Of a stretch of DNA of 64,000 nucleotides, positions 1 to 8,058 are shown piece by piece (within the stretch, counting starts at the first letter, position 1; every line of letters starts with the position of its first letter). Source of the stretch: Cytophagales bacterium CG12_big_fil_rev_8_21_14_0_65_40_12 (GTDB lineage: Bacteria > Bacteroidota > Bacteroidia > Cytophagales > Cyclobacteriaceae); NCBI GenBank assembly GCA_002786855.1, contig PCUU01000056.1:519-64518 (forward strand), given 5' to 3'. Under the pieces are notes generated by a model. That model was not told the DNA's origin. It saw only the letters and a list, made by a program, of their open reading frames with translations, and ran no database searches. Both the position numbers and the translations under genes were made by a program.

Positions 1-1
1 C

Positions 2-1789
2 TCAATTGATCACAAGACTATCGCTAAACAATTCTTGATTACAGGGATTTTATGGGCGGTTATTGGAGCGGCAATGTCGGCCATTTTCAGGCTGCAATTA
101 GGTTTTCCAACTTCATCAATGGAATGGTTAAGACCTTTGCTAGGAAGATGGATTGGAGCAGACGGAGCGCTTGATCCAAATTTCTATTTGGCCTTGGTTA
201 CAATGCACGGTACCATCATGGTATTCTTTGTATTGACTGCTGGTCTAAGCGGAACTTTCAGTAATTTCTTGATTCCACTACAGATTGGAGCGAGAGATAT
301 GGCATCGGGTTTTATGAACATGTTGTCTTATTGGTTCTTCTTCCTTTCAAGTGTAATCATGTTTACGTCTCTGTTTATTGAGACAGGTCCAGCATCTGGC
401 GGTTGGGTAGTTTATCCACCACTAAGTGCATTGCCTCAAGCAATGCCAGGTTCTGGATTAGGAATGACGCTCTGGTTGGTGGCAATGGTATTCTTTATTG
501 TATCCTCTTTATTGGGAGGTATCAACTACATTACAACGATCATCAACCTCAGGACTAAGGGGATGACATTCTCAAGATTGCCACTTACAATTTGGGCTTT
601 CTTTTTAACCGCGGTGATCGGGGTGTTGTCGTTCCCAGTATTGTTCGCAGCTGCCTTATTACTTGTATTCGATAGAAGTTTTGGTACTTCATTTTATTTA
701 TCTGAGATATACATCGGTGGTGAGGCCCTTCCTAATGTAGGAGGTAGCCCAATCCTATATCAGCATTTGTTCTGGTTCCTAGGTCACCCTGAAGTTTATA
801 TTGTTCTTTTACCTGCACTGGGTATTACTTCTGAGATTATAGCCACCAATTCCAGAAAACCAATCTTTGGTTATAAGGCAATGATCATCTCGATGTTAGG
901 TATCACGGTACTTTCGTTCGTGGTTTGGGCGCATCATATGTTCGTATCTGGTTTGAGTCCTTTCTTAGGATCAATCTTCATGTTCTTGACCCTTATCATC
1001 GCTATTCCATCGGCTGTAAAAGTGTTTAACTACTTGACCACACTTTGGAAGGGCAATATCATTTTCACACCAGCGATGTTGTTTTCAATTGGTTTGGTGT
1101 CAGTATTTATTTCGGGAGGTATCACAGGTATTTTCTTGGGTAATTCGGCTATTGATATTCAATTACACGATACATATTTCGTAGTAGCTCACTTCCACTT
1201 AGTAATGGGAGCAGCGTCTTCTTTTGGATTACTAGCAGGTGTTTACCATTGGTTCCCTAAAATGTTCGGTAGAATGTTAGATAGAAAATTAGGGTATATC
1301 CACTTCTGGTTGACATTTGTAGGACTCTATGCAGTATTCTTCCCAATGCATTACATCGGTATTGCTGGTTTCCCAAGAAGATATTATTCATTCACAGGAT
1401 TTGATGCCTTTAGCGGTTTCACTGATTTGAATATGTTCATAAGTATTGCTGCCATCTTAACTTTCTTTGGCCAGTTTATTTTCTTATTCAATTTCTTCTA
1501 CAGCATATTCAGAGGAAGAAAAGCTACTGCTAACCCTTGGAACTCGAATACATTAGAGTGGACTACTCCAATCAATCCGGGGCATGGTAACTGGCCAGGT
1601 GAAATTCCTACGGTGTATAGATGGCCATATGATTACTCTAAGCCTGGTGCGGAAGAGGATTTCATTCCTCAAACTGTTCCTTTCTCTGAGACTTTAGATT
1701 CAAATCTTCCACATGAGAATGATTTGGTGAAAATAGAAAAGCAGGAGAGAGCAAGGGAGGTTGTGGTTGATGAAACAACAAGCCATTAA
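2..1789 (+). CDS. ctaD: Cytochrome c oxidase subunit I (5'-truncated by window edge)
   Basis: Catalytic heme-copper subunit that reduces O2 and pumps protons in the inner membrane. The frame is open from base 2, so the real start lies upstream and the first residues visible are SIDHKTIAKQFLITG. Diagnostic motifs are visible: MHGTIMVFF (heme a histidine), GHPEVYIVLLPALG (CuB histidine with the cross-linked tyrosine), AHHMF (the CuB histidine pair), and HDTYFVVAHFHLVMG (heme a3 and heme a histidines). About twelve hydrophobic segments and a hydrophilic C-terminal tail fit the A-type family. The gene for subunit II should lie just outside the window. It overlaps the next gene by 20 bp. Only the missing N-terminus is uncertain. 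Confidence 0.97.
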   Translation, partial: SIDHKTIAKQFLITGILWAVIGAAMSAIFRLQLGFPTSSMEWLRPLLGRWIGADGALDPNFYLALVTMHGTIMVFFVLTAGLSGTFSNFLIPLQIGARDMASGFMNMLSYWFFFLSSVIMFTSLFIETGPASGGWVVYPPLSALPQAMPGSGLGMTLWLVAMVFFIVSSLLGGINYITTIINLRTKGMTFSRLPLTIWAFFLTAVIGVLSFPVLFAAALLLVFDRSFGTSFYLSEIYIGGEALPNVGGSPILYQHLFWFLGHPEVYIVLLPALGITSEIIATNSRKPIFGYKAMIISMLGITVLSFVVWAHHMFVSGLSPFLGSIFMFLTLIIAIPSAVKVFNYLTTLWKGNIIFTPAMLFSIGLVSVFISGGITGIFLGNSAIDIQLHDTYFVVAHFHLVMGAASSFGLLAGVYHWFPKMFGRMLDRKLGYIHFWLTFVGLYAVFFPMHYIGIAGFPRRYYSFTGFDAFSGFTDLNMFISIAAILTFFGQFIFLFNFFYSIFRGRKATANPWNSNTLEWTTPINPGHGNWPGEIPTVYRWPYDYSKPGAEEDFIPQTVPFSETLDSNLPHENDLVKIEKQERAREVVVDETTSH

Positions 1790-2828
1790 GGGGAAATTAT
1801 TCAGGCAGTTTTCAGCTGTCACAGTAATTGCAGTATACCTTCTGATTTTGATCGGAGGTATAGTAAGAAGTACAGGGTCGGGAATGGGTTGTCCGGACTG
1901 GCCTAAATGCTTTGGAAGTTGGGTACCACCTACGGATGTTAGCCAACTTCCTGCAGATTACAAAGCAGATTATACTCAGCAGAGGGTTGAGAAGAATAAA
2001 AAGGTAGTGAGTTATTTAACCGCATTTGGTTTTGACGATTTAGCATATCAGATCGAAAACGATCCGAATATTCTAAAAGAGGAAGACTTTAACGCGGTAA
2101 AAACTTGGATCGAATATGTTAACCGCTTGATTGGTGCGGTAATTGGTTTGCTCATTTTCGGGACATTTGTTTTGTCTTTGAAATACTGGAAAACTGATAA
2201 AGCCATCACCGTTCTTTCATTTCTTGCATTTGTATTGGTTGGCTTTCAGGGCTGGATAGGTTCTATTGTGGTGAGCACCAACTTGTTGCATTGGATGATT
2301 ACCATTCATATGCTGTTGGCCTTGTTCATTGTTGGTTTATTGATTTACGTGTATTATAGATCGAAGCGCAGTGATTTAAGAATTTCTCTTGAGCATCCAA
2401 AAAGAATCTATGCCTTGCTCATTGTTTGTACTGTTTTAACTACAATACAGATTGTATTGGGCACTCAAGTAAGAGAGGCCATCGATGTTGCTTCTGAGAG
2501 TTTGGCACGCGTGGATTGGATAAAAAATTTAGGTTTTGAATTCAAGATTCACAGGTCCTATTCTATTTTGCTTCTTGTGCTACATGTCATTGTAGTTCAA
2601 AAACTGGTTGTGAGAAGTAAGGTGGAAACGATTCTTAAGTTTCCAGTAAGATTCTTATTCGCTATTGTGGTAATAGAAATCTTGACGGGAGTGATCATGG
2701 CTTATTTTGGTGTTCCTGCAGCTATTCAACCAATTCATTTGTTGTTAGGAACCTTAATTGTAGGTGTGCAATATTATGTTGTGCTCCTTATTGGGAATAA
2801 AAATTTAAAGTCAAATACCGCTGAATGA
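1770..2828 (+). CDS. ctaA: Heme A synthase (COX15/CtaA family)
   Basis: Inner-membrane enzyme that oxidises the C8 methyl of heme O to formyl, giving heme A for the oxidase encoded upstream. The protein has 352 residues with about eight membrane segments. Visible marks: RSTGSGMGCPDWPKC near the N-terminus with the paired cysteines, and conserved histidines in LLHWMITIHM, FKIHRSYS and QPIHLLLG. An upstream TTG at 1761 is also in frame, but the ATG at 1770 has a GGGAGG stretch 10 bases before it, so I prefer it. The start overlaps ctaD and the stop overlaps ctaB by 4 bp, which implies translational coupling within the oxidase assembly operon. Confidence 0.93.
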   Translation: MKQQAIKGKLFRQFSAVTVIAVYLLILIGGIVRSTGSGMGCPDWPKCFGSWVPPTDVSQLPADYKADYTQQRVEKNKKVVSYLTAFGFDDLAYQIENDPNILKEEDFNAVKTWIEYVNRLIGAVIGLLIFGTFVLSLKYWKTDKAITVLSFLAFVLVGFQGWIGSIVVSTNLLHWMITIHMLLALFIVGLLIYVYYRSKRSDLRISLEHPKRIYALLIVCTVLTTIQIVLGTQVREAIDVASESLARVDWIKNLGFEFKIHRSYSILLLVLHVIVVQKLVVRSKVETILKFPVRFLFAIVVIEILTGVIMAYFGVPAAIQPIHLLLGTLIVGVQYYVVLLIGNKNLKSNTAE

Positions 2829-3727
2829 TATCAGGTAATTCTACAAATCTCACTTTCGGTAGCTTGTTAGCACTAAAGGCCAAGGCCTACTTGGAGCTAA
2901 TGAAAATGAGATTGTCGCTTCTTGTGGCTTTCTCCTCTGCCTTCGGCTATTCTCTGGCCATGGGAGGGAATGTAGACTGGGCTCAGTTAATTATGCTATT
3001 CATTGGAGGTTGGTTGATTTCGGGAGCATCGTGCACAATCAATCAAGTTTTGGAAAAGGATTATGATCTTTTGATGAAAAGGACGCAATCTCGCCCTTTA
3101 CCTACAGAAAGATTAACCAAGCAAGAGGCAATCACTTTCGCTGGTTTTGTAGCCATGGCCGGTATTCTGATCCTTTTCCAATGGACGAATCTTTTGACGA
3201 CAGCACTGGCCGTGCTTTCAATGATCCTTTACAGTTTTGTGTATACTCCTTTGAAAAGAGTAGGGCCGATCGCGGTTTTTGTAGGCGCTTTCCCTGGGGC
3301 TTTGCCTCCATTATTGGGTTGGGTTGCGGCTACTGGCGTAATCAGTCATGAGGCGATGATCATTTTTGGCATTCAGTTCATTTGGCAGTTTCCTCATTTT
3401 TGGGCAATTGCTTGGGTGGCAGACGAAGATTATAAAAAGGCGGGTTTCAAATTACTTCCTGTGGCAGGAGAAAAGGATATGAAAACAGCTTTTCAAATAA
3501 TGACTTATACACTTTTCCTTATTCCTCTAGGTTTATTGCCAATGTATTTTGGGATTACAGGGATCAATTCGGGAGTGGTAGCCACCATTTGTGGGGTTTT
3601 GTTTTTGGCGCAGACGATTAAGTTAATGCGGGATCAATCAAGAAAATCAGCATTGAGAATTATGTTTGGTTCATTCTTGTATTTGCCGATCGTGCAGATT
3701 GCTTATTTATTGGACATGGTGAAATAA
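2825..3727 (+). CDS. ctaB: Protoheme IX farnesyltransferase (heme O synthase)
   Basis: UbiA-family prenyltransferase that attaches a farnesyl group to heme B, producing heme O, the substrate of the CtaA enzyme encoded immediately upstream. 300 residues, about eight or nine membrane segments. The first Asp-rich motif is seen in NQVLEKDYDLLMKRT followed by SRPLP, and the second loop in PHFWAIAWVADEDYKKAG. Length is normal for the family. It overlaps ctaA by ATGA and meets the next gene with a TAATG overlap, so the heme A pathway and the oxidase subunits are co-transcribed. Confidence 0.95.
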   Translation: MISGNSTNLTFGSLLALKAKAYLELMKMRLSLLVAFSSAFGYSLAMGGNVDWAQLIMLFIGGWLISGASCTINQVLEKDYDLLMKRTQSRPLPTERLTKQEAITFAGFVAMAGILILFQWTNLLTTALAVLSMILYSFVYTPLKRVGPIAVFVGAFPGALPPLLGWVAATGVISHEAMIIFGIQFIWQFPHFWAIAWVADEDYKKAGFKLLPVAGEKDMKTAFQIMTYTLFLIPLGLLPMYFGITGINSGVVATICGVLFLAQTIKLMRDQSRKSALRIMFGSFLYLPIVQIAYLLDMVK

Positions 3728-4311
3728 TGACAGAGAACTATCAATTTGTTGATCAAGGAGTGGAGCAGCCACTTTCAATGCATCCAAAGAAATTTGCGAT
3801 GTGGTTGTTCATTGTCACCGTAATCATGATTTTCGCTGCTTTTACAAGTGCGCATATTGTGAGACAAGCCAGCGGTAACTGGTTGGAATACGATTTACCA
3901 TCTTTGCTATGGTCTACTTCGGCCATAATCCTTTTGAGCAGTGCTTCGATGCATTGGGCTTATTTATCTGCCAAAAGGGATGAATTTCAGAAAGTTAAGA
4001 TTGCTTTGGCGATTACGTTTGTTTTGGGCATCATGTTTTTAGTAGGGCAATTTTTGGCCTGGGGGCAAATGGTAGACGCAGGAGTTTTCTTTGTAGGCAA
4101 CCCTGCGGGAAGTTTTTTATATGTTTTTACAGGTTTGCATGGATTCCACTTGATTGCGGGTGTGATTTATCTATTATATCTATTAATTTCGTCCTTAAGA
4201 CTTAAGGTACATTCAAAGAATATGTTGAACATGGAAATGTGCGCAACTTTCTGGCATTTTTTGGGAGGCCTTTGGATTTACTTATTTATATTTTTATTAC
4301 TTAACCATTAA
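3727..4311 (+). CDS. Cytochrome c oxidase subunit III, short paralogue
   Basis: Membrane protein of 194 residues of the heme-copper oxidase subunit III family, with five predicted membrane helices. The typical C-terminal signatures LHGFHLIAGVIYL and FWHFLGGLWIYLFIF are present. It starts at the A of the ctaB stop (TAATG). A second, longer subunit III follows 15 bp downstream; paired subunit III genes are a common arrangement in Bacteroidota. Subunit III stabilises the catalytic core and is not itself redox active. Which copy is incorporated into the mature enzyme cannot be decided from sequence. Confidence 0.9.
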   Translation: MTENYQFVDQGVEQPLSMHPKKFAMWLFIVTVIMIFAAFTSAHIVRQASGNWLEYDLPSLLWSTSAIILLSSASMHWAYLSAKRDEFQKVKIALAITFVLGIMFLVGQFLAWGQMVDAGVFFVGNPAGSFLYVFTGLHGFHLIAGVIYLLYLLISSLRLKVHSKNMLNMEMCATFWHFLGGLWIYLFIFLLLNH

Positions 4312-4326
4312 TTAGAACCTATTAAA

Positions 4327-5091
4327 ATGGCTAATACGGCTACAATCAGCAACAAAAGCTTATGGTCAGGTGGGGTTGAGCCTTTAAAGGCGAGCTATGG
4401 AAAACTCATGATGTGGTTTTTCCTACTCTCAGATGCTTTCACTTTCTCAGGCCTTTTGATCACTTACGCATTTCTTAGATGGAGTGCGCCAGCTTATAAG
4501 GGAGATCCAAGCGATTTCGTTTTTTCAACTGAGTATTGGCCAATCCCTGAAAAGGTCTATGATGCCTTCCCTGGATTTCATGGGGTTGAGCTTCCTTTGA
4601 TCTTCGTAGGTCTAATGACTTTTATCTTGATTTTGAGTTCTGTGACTATGGTTTTGGCCGTAGAGGCTGGACATAGAATGGATAAAAATGGGGTGGTGAA
4701 ATGGATGCTATGGACGATTATTGGTGGTATAGCCTTCTTAAGCTGCCAAGCTTGGGAGTGGTCTCACTTTATCACGGGTGGAGATGTAGCAACAATCGGT
4801 GATATTTTCAAGAATGGTCGTTGGGTAGAAAACGCAGAAATTTTTGGAGCGAACTTGGGCTACAACCAGTATGGCCCGCCAGCTTTTGCAGCACTTTTCT
4901 TCTTCATTACGGGTTTCCACGGATTCCATGTATTCTCTGGAGTTGTGATTAATATTATTACTTTCTTCAATGCCGCTAACGGTATGTACGAGAAGAGAGG
5001 GCATTATGAAATGATTGAGAAGGTTGGTTTATACTGGCACTTTGTAGACTTAGTCTGGGTATTTGTTTTCACCTTCTTCTACTTGATCTAA
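4327..5091 (+). CDS. Cytochrome c oxidase subunit III, long paralogue
   Basis: Second subunit III of the cluster, 254 residues, with a 90-residue longer extramembrane section between helices than the preceding paralogue. Family marks are GFHGFHVFSGVVINI and YWHFVDLVWVFVFTFFYL at the C-terminus. The inserted segment near residues 55-75 and 145-180 is rich in aromatic and acidic residues. The ATG is preceded by an AT-rich spacer with no clear ribosome binding site. It lies 12 bp before subunit IV, in the same operon. The gene is intact. Confidence 0.92.
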   Translation: MANTATISNKSLWSGGVEPLKASYGKLMMWFFLLSDAFTFSGLLITYAFLRWSAPAYKGDPSDFVFSTEYWPIPEKVYDAFPGFHGVELPLIFVGLMTFILILSSVTMVLAVEAGHRMDKNGVVKWMLWTIIGGIAFLSCQAWEWSHFITGGDVATIGDIFKNGRWVENAEIFGANLGYNQYGPPAFAALFFFITGFHGFHVFSGVVINIITFFNAANGMYEKRGHYEMIEKVGLYWHFVDLVWVFVFTFFYLI

Positions 5092-5103
5092 AGAAAAAAT
5101 ACT

Positions 5104-5475
5104 ATGGAACAAACAGTAAACGTGGTTGTACAACCAGTAGATAAAGAAAAAATTAGAGGTATCTGGAAGATTGCATTAATCCTTGCGGTAATCACTGGGA
5201 TAGAATATGCTTTTGCATTCATGATGGACGCAGGAACACTAAGAAATGTAATCTTCGTAGGATTGACCATTGTAAAGGCATTTTATATTGTTAGCGAGTT
5301 CATGCACCTTGGGCACGAAGTAAAAGGGCTCATTTATTCCGTCATCCTTCCAATGATATTTATTGTATGGCTGATTGTCGCCTTGGTAAACTTAGAGGGT
5401 GGCGCGGTGAAGAGCAGCAGAGGTATTGTTGATTACGCACCAGCAGGATCGGAACAAGTAGATGATGCACATTAG
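5104..5475 (+). CDS. Cytochrome c oxidase subunit IV (caa3/CyoD-like small subunit)
   Basis: Small membrane protein of 123 residues with three hydrophobic helices (about residues 20-40, 48-68 and 76-98), as expected for the prokaryotic subunit IV family (COX4_pro/CyoD-like). It follows subunit III by 12 bp and precedes a strong terminator-like hairpin, so it is the last structural subunit of the operon. The C-terminal 25 residues are hydrophilic. Identification rests on topology, size and position rather than on catalytic motifs, since the family has none. Confidence 0.85.
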   Translation: MEQTVNVVVQPVDKEKIRGIWKIALILAVITGIEYAFAFMMDAGTLRNVIFVGLTIVKAFYIVSEFMHLGHEVKGLIYSVILPMIFIVWLIVALVNLEGGAVKSSRGIVDYAPAGSEQVDDAH

Positions 5476-5503
5476 CATTAGTCGTATTGGAAAAATGAAT
5501 TTT

Positions 5504-5536
5504 AAAAATCAGACAGAGCAATCAGTCTGATTTTTT
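5504..5536 (+). terminator. Rho-independent terminator after the oxidase subunit genes
   Basis: An 11-bp perfect inverted repeat (AAAAATCAGAC / GTCTGATTTTT, 10-base loop) ends in six T residues and starts 28 bases after the subunit IV stop. It probably ends or attenuates the oxidase transcript before the SCO-like gene. Confidence 0.8.
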
Positions 5537-5556
5537 GTTGCTACAAACTCGAATTA

Positions 5557-6147
5557 ATGAAAGCCAAAGGCATCTACCTATTTCTTCTTATTCTTCTGCC
5601 CGTTTTGATTTTCCTTTTCTTAAAAGGATTTGGCAAAAATCAATTCGATATTCCCGTACTTTATCCCAATGGGGTGATCGATACTTTGGAGCAAGTGTCG
5701 TGTATAGACAGAAGTCCAGGGCAGTATATTGCTAAGGCTCCCGAATTGGAATTGGGTGTGGTTAAAATAATTCAGTTTGAAGAAACCGATGGTCCCGTAT
5801 TAAAAACTAGGCTAGAAGAGTTAGAAAAGGTGCAGGATATCTTTTATAAGAATCCTAAAATGCAATTGACCACATTCCTAAACAGTGCATCGATTCAAGC
5901 CAGTTCGATTTCCAACTATAACCGAAGGATTATCTTTCTCGATGATTTCTGGAAGTTTCAAGAATTAGATTCAGCAACTTGGTCATCACTCAAAAGCTGT
6001 GCTTTGATAATGACTGAGCTTGATAATAGAGTGGTGCTTGTTGATGCTGAGAACAAAATTAGGGGCTATTATAATATTATGGAAAGAGAAGAAACAGATA
6101 GGTTGATTCTCGAGTTAAGAATACTTCAGAGTAAAGAGAATGACTGA
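5557..6147 (+). CDS. SCO1-like thioredoxin-fold protein lacking copper ligands
   Basis: 196 residues with an N-terminal membrane anchor (about residues 5-23) and a periplasmic domain. Position, anchor style (ends in FLKGFGKNQFDIPV) and the C-terminal block VVLVDAENKIRGYYN ... DRLILELRIL match the end of SCO1/SenC proteins, which usually sit here between subunit IV and DUF420. The copper-binding CxxxC motif and distal histidine of SCO proteins are absent; only isolated cysteines remain (VSCIDR, KSCAL). I infer a diverged, non-copper SCO homologue or an assembly factor with a changed role. It overlaps the DUF420 gene by 8 bp, which argues that it is expressed and not debris. Confidence 0.65.
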   Translation: MKAKGIYLFLLILLPVLIFLFLKGFGKNQFDIPVLYPNGVIDTLEQVSCIDRSPGQYIAKAPELELGVVKIIQFEETDGPVLKTRLEELEKVQDIFYKNPKMQLTTFLNSASIQASSISNYNRRIIFLDDFWKFQELDSATWSSLKSCALIMTELDNRVVLVDAENKIRGYYNIMEREETDRLILELRILQSKEND

Positions 6148-6679
6148 GATTTCGAATAAGGAAAAAACATCAATGCTGTGGATTAAGATTTTATCCGTAG
6201 CTATCCCATTGGCGGTGGTGGTTTTGTTATCACTTCCTCAAAAATTAGATTTGGGCGACTGGGTATACAACCTTCCTCATGTTATAGGAGGAATTAATAC
6301 GCTTACTTCTTTATGCTTGATTTTTGCCCTTGTAGCCATTAAAACAAAGCGGGTAGATTGGCATAAAAAATTTAACACGGCTGCGCTGGTGCTTGGTGCG
6401 CTGTTTTTGGTGTGTTATGTAATCTATCATGCTTCGGCTCCATCTACTGCCTTTGGTGGCGAGGGAGCTCAAAAGTACTTATACTACTTCTTTCTATTGA
6501 GCCATATCCTATTGTCAATAGGCGTAGTGCCCTTAGTACTTTTGGCGTTTTATTACGCTTGGTCAGGGCTTTTTGATAAACATAAAAAAATCGTTAAGCT
6601 GACCTATCCAATTTGGTTGTATGTTTCGGTTACTGGCGTAATTGTTTATTTAATGATCAGTCCTTATTATTCCTTTTAG
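6140..6679 (+). CDS. DUF420 family membrane protein
   Basis: 179 residues with five predicted membrane helices and conserved histidines in NLPHVIGG, IYHAS and LSHILLS, typical for DUF420 (related to the CtaM/YozB group linked with heme-copper oxidase assembly). It overlaps the end of the SCO-like gene by 8 bp and closes the oxidase region. A function in oxidase maturation is inferred from family context; no catalytic residue can be pointed to. Confidence 0.8.
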   Translation: MTEISNKEKTSMLWIKILSVAIPLAVVVLLSLPQKLDLGDWVYNLPHVIGGINTLTSLCLIFALVAIKTKRVDWHKKFNTAALVLGALFLVCYVIYHASAPSTAFGGEGAQKYLYYFFLLSHILLSIGVVPLVLLAFYYAWSGLFDKHKKIVKLTYPIWLYVSVTGVIVYLMISPYYSF

Positions 6680-6681
6680 TG

Positions 6682-6710
6682 TTGAAACTCGAAAGCCATT
6701 GCTAAATTTG
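6682..6710 (+). promoter_or_regulatory. Bacteroidota-type promoter for the small CxxC protein gene
   Basis: TTG at 6682-6684, an 18-base spacer, and TAAATTTG at 6703-6710 fit the Bacteroidota sigma consensus (TTG, about 19 bases, TAnnTTTG). The ATG is only 7 bases after the -7 element, so the transcript would start at or next to the start codon, giving a leaderless or nearly leaderless mRNA. Confidence 0.6.
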
Positions 6711-6717
6711 TAGTGTT

Positions 6718-6984
6718 ATGAAGAAATTCAGAGGAGTATTTTTCACTGGTTGTTTTCTATTCGTTTTTAACCTCGTGTCCAACGCTCAATGTGCGATGTG
6801 CCGGGGAGCAGTAGAATCTACCGTTGCGGCAGGAGATACCTCAATGGCCTCGAATCTTAACTTAGGCATTATGTACCTCTTTGTAGCACCGTACCTGCTT
6901 TTTGGAGTCATAGGATACTTTTGGTACAGAACAAGCAAGAAGAATGGGAAAAAAATCAAAGCTTTCGGCCATACTATTGGGTAA
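6718..6984 (+). CDS. Small exported membrane protein with CxxC motif
   Basis: 88 residues: a signal peptide or first helix (residues 6-22, ending VSNAQ), then CAMC at residues 25-28, a polar stretch, and a second helix (about 48-68) followed by a basic tail. Short proteins of this design are often found next to DUF420 and DUF983 genes in Bacteroidota, but I know no assigned function. The CxxC might bind a metal or take part in thiol exchange outside the membrane (inference). The 3' end overlaps the DUF983 gene by 41 bp in another frame. Confidence 0.7.
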   Translation: MKKFRGVFFTGCFLFVFNLVSNAQCAMCRGAVESTVAAGDTSMASNLNLGIMYLFVAPYLLFGVIGYFWYRTSKKNGKKIKAFGHTIG

Positions 6985-7321
6985 GTGCCCACAATGCCAT
7001 CAGGGTAATTTGTTTGATGCAAATCCCTATCATCTTAAAAAGATGATGAACATGAATAAAAGATGTCCCCACTGTGATGTGAATTTTGAAAAGGAACCAC
7101 GTTTCTTTGATGGCGCCATGTACATCAGCTATGCCATGTCTGTTGGGCTATTTTTGGTAAGTGCCTTTATTATTTACCATACGGTTGAAGGAGCTACTGA
7201 AAACACCTATTTAATCGCCATAATTACCGAGGTAGTATTGCTCTTTCCGGTAATGTTCAGGTATTCACGCATCTTCTATTTGTATGCTTTTGGAGGCTTG
7301 AAATACAAAGGGGAAGAATAG
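6944..7321 (+). CDS. DUF983 zinc-ribbon membrane protein
   Basis: 125 residues. The N-terminal region has two CxxC pairs (GKCPQCHQG and KRCPHCDVNF), giving a zinc ribbon, followed by the family motif RFFDGAMYISYAMSVGL and two membrane helices. DUF983 genes are regularly found near cytochrome oxidase genes in Proteobacteria and Bacteroidota, and this one ends the oxidase neighbourhood. The biochemical role is unknown. The start at 6944 lies inside the upstream gene; no later ATG would keep the zinc ribbon intact. Confidence 0.85.
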   Translation: MGKKSKLSAILLGKCPQCHQGNLFDANPYHLKKMMNMNKRCPHCDVNFEKEPRFFDGAMYISYAMSVGLFLVSAFIIYHTVEGATENTYLIAIITEVVLLFPVMFRYSRIFYLYAFGGLKYKGEE

Positions 7322-7346
7322 AGTTTAATGAAATTTTGGAGATAAA

Positions 7347-7961
7347 TCAAAACGTATAGTTGATGATCGCTGAAAAGTCTATTCTGCCGAAGTCACCAAA
7401 GTTACTAATGGTTTTAATTCTGAAGCCTGTTTGAACAGATTTAGTTAAGGTTATAAAATAATCCATTCCTAAGTGAGGAAATATATAGCCCACTCTGGAT
7501 CCTTCTGACAATTCAAATTCAATATTTCCTGGAGATACTTGAATCATAGAGCCAATAAAGGATATTCTTTTCACAGAGGACAGACCAGCGAATAAATTGA
7601 ATGAGTCGTTTCCATATTGCATTGATTTACCAATAGAAAAGTGAAGCGATCTCAACCAAATTTTAGTTTCCAAATCATTTTCGATAGTGTACTCCCTGTC
7701 ATAAGAAGCTTGACCGAACCATCCACTCTTTAAGGTGTAATTCAAATTTACCCAATAAATGAAGGCAGTATTTGGGCTTGTGAGCTCAGTAGGAGGTGAT
7801 CCAAATTTGACACGATCGTTTTTCCATTCATGCATATAACCAATACCTGAACTTATTTTAAATCCTTTCTGATAAGTATTGAGGTTATTCTGAGGAGTTT
7901 GGGCTACACTTAGAAAGCTGAATTGTAAAAGTATTAAACTAGAAATGAGAATTTTAATCAT
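7347..7961 (-). CDS. Secreted outer-membrane beta-barrel-like protein
   Basis: 204 residues starting at the ATG at 7961, which opens directly into a signal peptide (MIKILISSLILLQFSFLSVAQ). The longer frame to 8021 runs into a 17-bp hairpin and is unlikely. The mature part has alternating hydrophobic and polar strands with aromatic girdle residues and ends in IINYTF, as in small outer-membrane barrels with a terminal aromatic residue. I do not recognise the family. It lies downstream of a lipoprotein gene on the same strand but is separated from it by a strong hairpin. Confidence 0.6.
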   Translation of the reverse strand: MIKILISSLILLQFSFLSVAQTPQNNLNTYQKGFKISSGIGYMHEWKNDRVKFGSPPTELTSPNTAFIYWVNLNYTLKSGWFGQASYDREYTIENDLETKIWLRSLHFSIGKSMQYGNDSFNLFAGLSSVKRISFIGSMIQVSPGNIEFELSEGSRVGYIFPHLGMDYFITLTKSVQTGFRIKTISNFGDFGRIDFSAIINYTF

Positions 7962-8005
7962 ATTTGAAGTCTTGAATATTTTCGTTCTTAGCGCACTATA
8001 AATAG

Positions 8006-8053
8006 AAAATGTAGCTAGCAATCTTTTTATGACAACATTGCTAGCTACATTTT
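8006..8053 (-). terminator. 17-bp perfect inverted repeat after the lipoprotein gene
   Basis: Arms at 8006-8022 and 8037-8053 are exact reverse complements (17 bp) with a 14-base loop containing TTTTTAT. It sits 5 bases past the stop of the lipoprotein gene on the minus strand and before the barrel gene, so termination or mRNA end protection is the likely role. Confidence 0.65.
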
Positions 8054-8058
8054 AGCTA

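Noticed and set aside
3727-5091. Duplicate subunit III genes as a novelty
   Set aside because: Two subunit III paralogues in tandem are usual in Bacteroidota oxidase clusters.
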